The position numbers were made by a program, and so were the translations under genes. From an uncultured Kiritimatiellota bacterium (GTDB lineage Bacteria > Verrucomicrobiota > Kiritimatiellia > RFP12 > UBA1067), in assembly GCA_934654805.1 (NCBI GenBank), contig CAKUGW010000126.1:1-8207 (forward strand): 8,207 nt of DNA. The letters are read 5' to 3'. Shown here one piece after another: positions 7,501 through 8,207 of this stretch. Positions within the stretch are counted from its first letter, which is position 1; each line of letters opens with the position of its first letter. Below the pieces are notes generated by a model, which saw only the letters and a program-made list of their open reading frames with translations, was not told the DNA's origin and ran no database searches.

Positions 7501-7850
7501 AGGTCTGGCGGGCGTCGCGGCCCGGCGACCGGCTCGCCTTCCGCTTCCGCGGCACGCATTGCGCCGTCTACGACCTGCTCGGACCGAAGGGCGCGAACGT
7601 GCGCGTCACGGTGGACGGCAAGGTCGTGCGGGAACGGGCGCCGCGCTTCGACTCGTACTGCTGGTACACGCGCCTGGCGACGCTGCCGGCCTATTCGGGG
7701 CCGGACGGCGTCCATGAAGTCGAGATAGAGGTGCTGGCGGAGCAGCCCGACCGCACGCAGGTCAGGCACGAGACGACGGACACGCCCAAGTACGACGGCA
7801 CCTGGTTCCAGCCCTGCCAGATCCTCCTGGTCGGGGATCTGGAGCCCTGA
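4521..7850 (+). CDS. Secreted GH141-like beta-helix glycosidase fused to an SGNH esterase
   Basis: An exported protein of 1109 residues from ATG 4521. The signal peptide ends near residue 19-20. Residues about 21-695 are a right-handed parallel beta-helix with many short N/D-rich rungs. The run DMGGVYTLG (D502), GGWGLYNDEGS (D538, E539) and HQHYG (H560) is typical of GH141, whose characterised members include an alpha-L-fucosidase acting on rhamnogalacturonan II and a xylanase. The helix closes with DPLFVDP and FRLREGSPA. Residues about 720-945 are an intact SGNH hydrolase: LGGSIT with S732, IGGTGS (764-768), ATNDG with N794, and DGVHPARPGH with D913 and H916. Residues about 960-1109 form a beta-rich tail with FRFRGTHCAVYDLLGP. 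One protein could thus remove acyl groups and cut a glycosidic bond on the same chain. It follows the GH29-like gene with almost no gap. In-frame starts at 4503, 4509 and 4515 are possible. Confidence 0.95.
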   Translation: MRTMRRLGVLSLVALQAGAGELHVAPGGLSPQAALAKIRAAKAKGDASPWTVHVAPGRYVLESPLAFTPNDSGSPSAPIRWVAESGTAVFAGGDRLTGWRDEEDGTWSVPVPTDKTGNPVWFQSLYVNGRRAVRARHPNVGFFQVDAATQQTLTNAAGSVCHVQDVTVNDAAADVLTGLSPEELAAVEFQARVKWSYGAFSVTGWDPQARRLKVRTYDCTVPEWGQWPGEKNLFCFENVRAGFDAPGEWLYDVIRQRICYRPLPGETLARMDAYAPTSGLPSLVRLEGDPEAGRFVTDIAFEGIGFELSTTEGHRLASGFVQQYQGQAARETGGCIYAKGTRRIAFEGCRVAQTENYAIRMDKGCVSNRIVRCELTDLGAGGIFIGDVKANYFPREPGTSPRFPKPGVAIPYGDPRTAKFQPCAFITIDDCTISHAGRVNPEGCGVLMTQASDCVLTHCTIYDLYYTGVSVGWTWGYSGSLSQRNTVAFNRIYTIGQGVMSDMGGVYTLGTNFGTCISNNVIHDVRSSDYGGWGLYNDEGSEGVVWENNLVYNVTDAAYHQHYGRDNIVRNNVFVNARKAQLAVSNGEGHRSVAFDRNIVCWDGASPLFVGPKWSVRVADGKDIVEPVAPGRSLVAARIDWGTNLFWCAKGASSLNPLFGGIRADPLFVDPGKDDFRLREGSPACAIGFRPWDFALSGRRKMPEVQVREGVGHVLAKLEAGKPVTVAYLGGSITEMTGWRDKTTDWLRRAWPQAKVTEVHAAIGGTGSDLGVFRLGHDVLAKGPDLLFVEFATNDGGKPAEEIWRNFDGIVQQTWAKSPETDIVFVYTVTAQTMRDYGEGRMSAAARAMERVAGHYGIPSVCFGPRVVAEVKAGRLVMSLGEVPTAVPEETPDRDRLVCEELAKTGRTLFAKDGVHPARPGHELYLASVVAAFGAMRGRPPADHARFLGRPFFDGSLAAAKMAPVAPGMLRGEGWSRLPPDAPEQKCFSPRAGQVWRASRPGDRLAFRFRGTHCAVYDLLGPKGANVRVTVDGKVVRERAPRFDSYCWYTRLATLPAYSGPDGVHEVEIEVLAEQPDRTQVRHETTDTPKYDGTWFQPCQILLVGDLEP

Positions 7851-7853
7851 AGC

Positions 7854-7860
7854 AAGGAGG
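7854..7860 (+). promoter_or_regulatory. Orphan Shine-Dalgarno sequence
   Basis: AAGGAGG, a perfect anti-16S complement, lies three bases after the last stop codon. No ATG, GTG or TTG follows at normal spacing; the nearest candidate is a CTG at 7864 that opens only a short frame running through the repeat. The site would suit a further operon gene that is no longer there. Confidence 0.45.
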
Positions 7861-7867
7861 CGACTGC

Positions 7868-7901
7868 GGGGACAGCCCCTCGCCTGCCGGGGCCTGTCCC
7901 C
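7868..7901. repeat. Strong hairpin of GGGGACAG/CTGTCCCC type
   Basis: GGGGACAGCCCC (7868-7879) pairs with GGGGCCTGTCCCC (7889-7901) to give a 12-base-pair stem with a single bulged C and a nine-base loop. Motifs of this kind are common extragenic palindromes in PVC and related genomes. It lies just after the last gene and could halt transcription or protect the mRNA 3' end, but no T-run follows. Confidence 0.7.
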
Positions 7902-7904
7902 AGG
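7888..7904 (+). repeat. 17-base direct repeat, copy 1
   Basis: CGGGGCCTGTCCCCAGG is repeated exactly at 7911-7927, an offset of 23 bases. The core GGGGCCTGTCCCC is nearly self-complementary, so either copy can pair with GGGGACAG at 7868-7875. Confidence 0.85.
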
Positions 7905-7910
7905 ACCTTG

Positions 7911-7927
7911 CGGGGCCTGTCCCCAGG
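7911..7927 (+). repeat. 17-base direct repeat, copy 2
   Basis: Exact copy of 7888-7904. It gives an alternative 3' arm for the hairpin that starts at 7868. Confidence 0.85.
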
Positions 7928-7969
7928 GCTGATGCTCAAAAAGCGCAGCAAATGTGATATTCCGGCCGC

Positions 7970-7979
7970 TTATCGATAA
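7970..7979. promoter_or_regulatory. Perfect 10-base palindrome TTATCGATAA, possible operator
   Basis: TTATCGATAA is fully self-complementary and lies in the low-GC part of the intergenic region. A related TTATGATAA occurs at 8041-8049, and GAGAAT/ATTCTC (7983-7988 and 8001-8006) forms an inverted repeat between them. A regulator site is possible, but nothing identifies the protein, and a 10-base palindrome could occur by chance. Confidence 0.25.
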
Positions 7980-8030
7980 AATGAGAATCATCTGCGGAAA
8001 ATTCTCGGACAAGGCAGCCGCCTTCCCCTT

Positions 8031-8207
8031 ATGGCAGGCTTTATGATAAGATACGCATCTCTAAACCAAAAAACCGCAGTTGAAGCCAAGGGGGCGTGGC
8101 TATCCTCGCTCTGCGCGACAGTCGTTCGAATCTTGGCCCGTCGGCCCGACAGCTCGCCCGCCCGGACGTCGCTGCGCTCCGTCTATGTCGGCCTGCGGCC
8201 TCGATCC
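8031..8207 (+). CDS. Possible partial ORF running off the window end (doubtful)
   Basis: An ATG at 8031 opens 59 codons without a stop up to the window edge. No ribosome binding site precedes it. The translation has no recognisable domain and its end (RPDSSPARTSLRSVYVGLRPRS region) reads like translated GC-rich non-coding DNA. The reverse strand is also open across much of the same region. Probably not a gene. Confidence 0.12.
   Translation, partial: MAGFMIRYASLNQKTAVEAKGAWLSSLCATVVRILARRPDSSPARTSLRSVYVGLRPRS

Larger units (their letters stand above)
7851..8207. other. Intergenic region with repeats and palindromes, no convincing gene
   Basis: This region starts with a perfect Shine-Dalgarno that has no matching ATG, then holds the GGGGACAG/CTGTCCCC hairpin and its direct repeat. 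Bases about 7930-8080 are clearly less GC-rich than the genes and contain an unrelated palindrome, an inverted repeat and only a 15-codon ORF (7932-7979). The last 100 bases are GC-rich, open in several frames on both strands, and rich in small inverted repeats such as GTCGG/CCGAC and GGCCTGCGGCC. I see no tRNA cloverleaf and no terminator with a T-run on the plus strand. Confidence 0.6.

Noticed and set aside
7868..7927. Rho-independent terminator after the last gene
   Set aside because: The hairpin is strong, but no T-run follows it on the plus strand, so it is better described as a palindromic repeat.
7868..7927. CRISPR array
   Set aside because: There are only two short identical direct repeats with a six-base gap, no regular spacers and no cas genes.
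7158..8012. Minus-strand open frame entering the 3' intergenic region
   Set aside because: Most of it is antisense to the SGNH domain, it passes through the palindromic repeats, and its translation is biased without domain features.
8085..8140. TTCGAATC next to GCCAAG/CTTGGC, suggesting a tRNA T-loop and acceptor stem
   Set aside because: The flanking five bases do not pair as a T-stem on either strand, and the GCCAAG/CTTGGC arms are too close for a tRNA.

Overview
The window is GC-rich bacterial DNA carrying a compact run of four plus-strand genes. At least three encode exported carbohydrate-active proteins: a double-module GH5-type glycoside hydrolase, a GH29-like protein with a degenerate SGNH front domain, and a GH141-like beta-helix fused to an SGNH esterase. 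The fourth is a short Tat-signal protein. Large secreted multi-domain CAZymes, an RREF-type Tat signal, high GC and GGGGCCTGTCCCC-type intergenic repeats fit a polysaccharide-degrading member of the PVC group (Kiritimatiellota, Lentisphaerota or Verrucomicrobiota, perhaps gut-derived). This placement is inferred from style; the window has no phylogenetic marker.

Layout. Bases 1-74 read as the 3' end of a group II intron: the 3' strand of domain V, then a foldable domain VI with a bulged A seven bases from the end. The predicted 3' splice site lies directly before the ATG of the first gene (75-2393), so the operon promoter, the first ribosome binding site and possibly some N-terminal codons lie upstream of the intron, outside the window. 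The first gene is an internal tandem duplication of a GH5 domain with a 375-376 codon offset. It is followed after 12 bases by the Tat-signal gene (2406-2846), after 31 more by the SGNH-like/GH29-like gene (2878-4506), and then by the GH141-like/SGNH gene (4521-7850, with possible in-frame starts back to 4503). The spacing suggests a single transcript.

Bases 7851-8207 have no convincing gene. They hold a perfect AAGGAGG with no matching start codon, a GGGGACAG/CTGTCCCC hairpin with a 17-base direct repeat, a less GC-rich stretch with palindromes, and a GC-rich tail open to the window edge that looks like non-coding or repeat DNA.

Together the genes look like part of a polysaccharide-utilisation locus. 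GH5 enzymes cut beta-linked backbones, GH29 and GH141 include alpha-L-fucosidases, and SGNH domains of this type often remove acyl groups. A fucosylated, acylated plant, algal or host glycan is therefore a reasonable but unproven substrate. The points most worth attention are the intron abutting the start codon, the second GH5 module lacking the usual strand-3 His, the GH141-SGNH fusion, and the altered active-site positions in the GH29-like protein.
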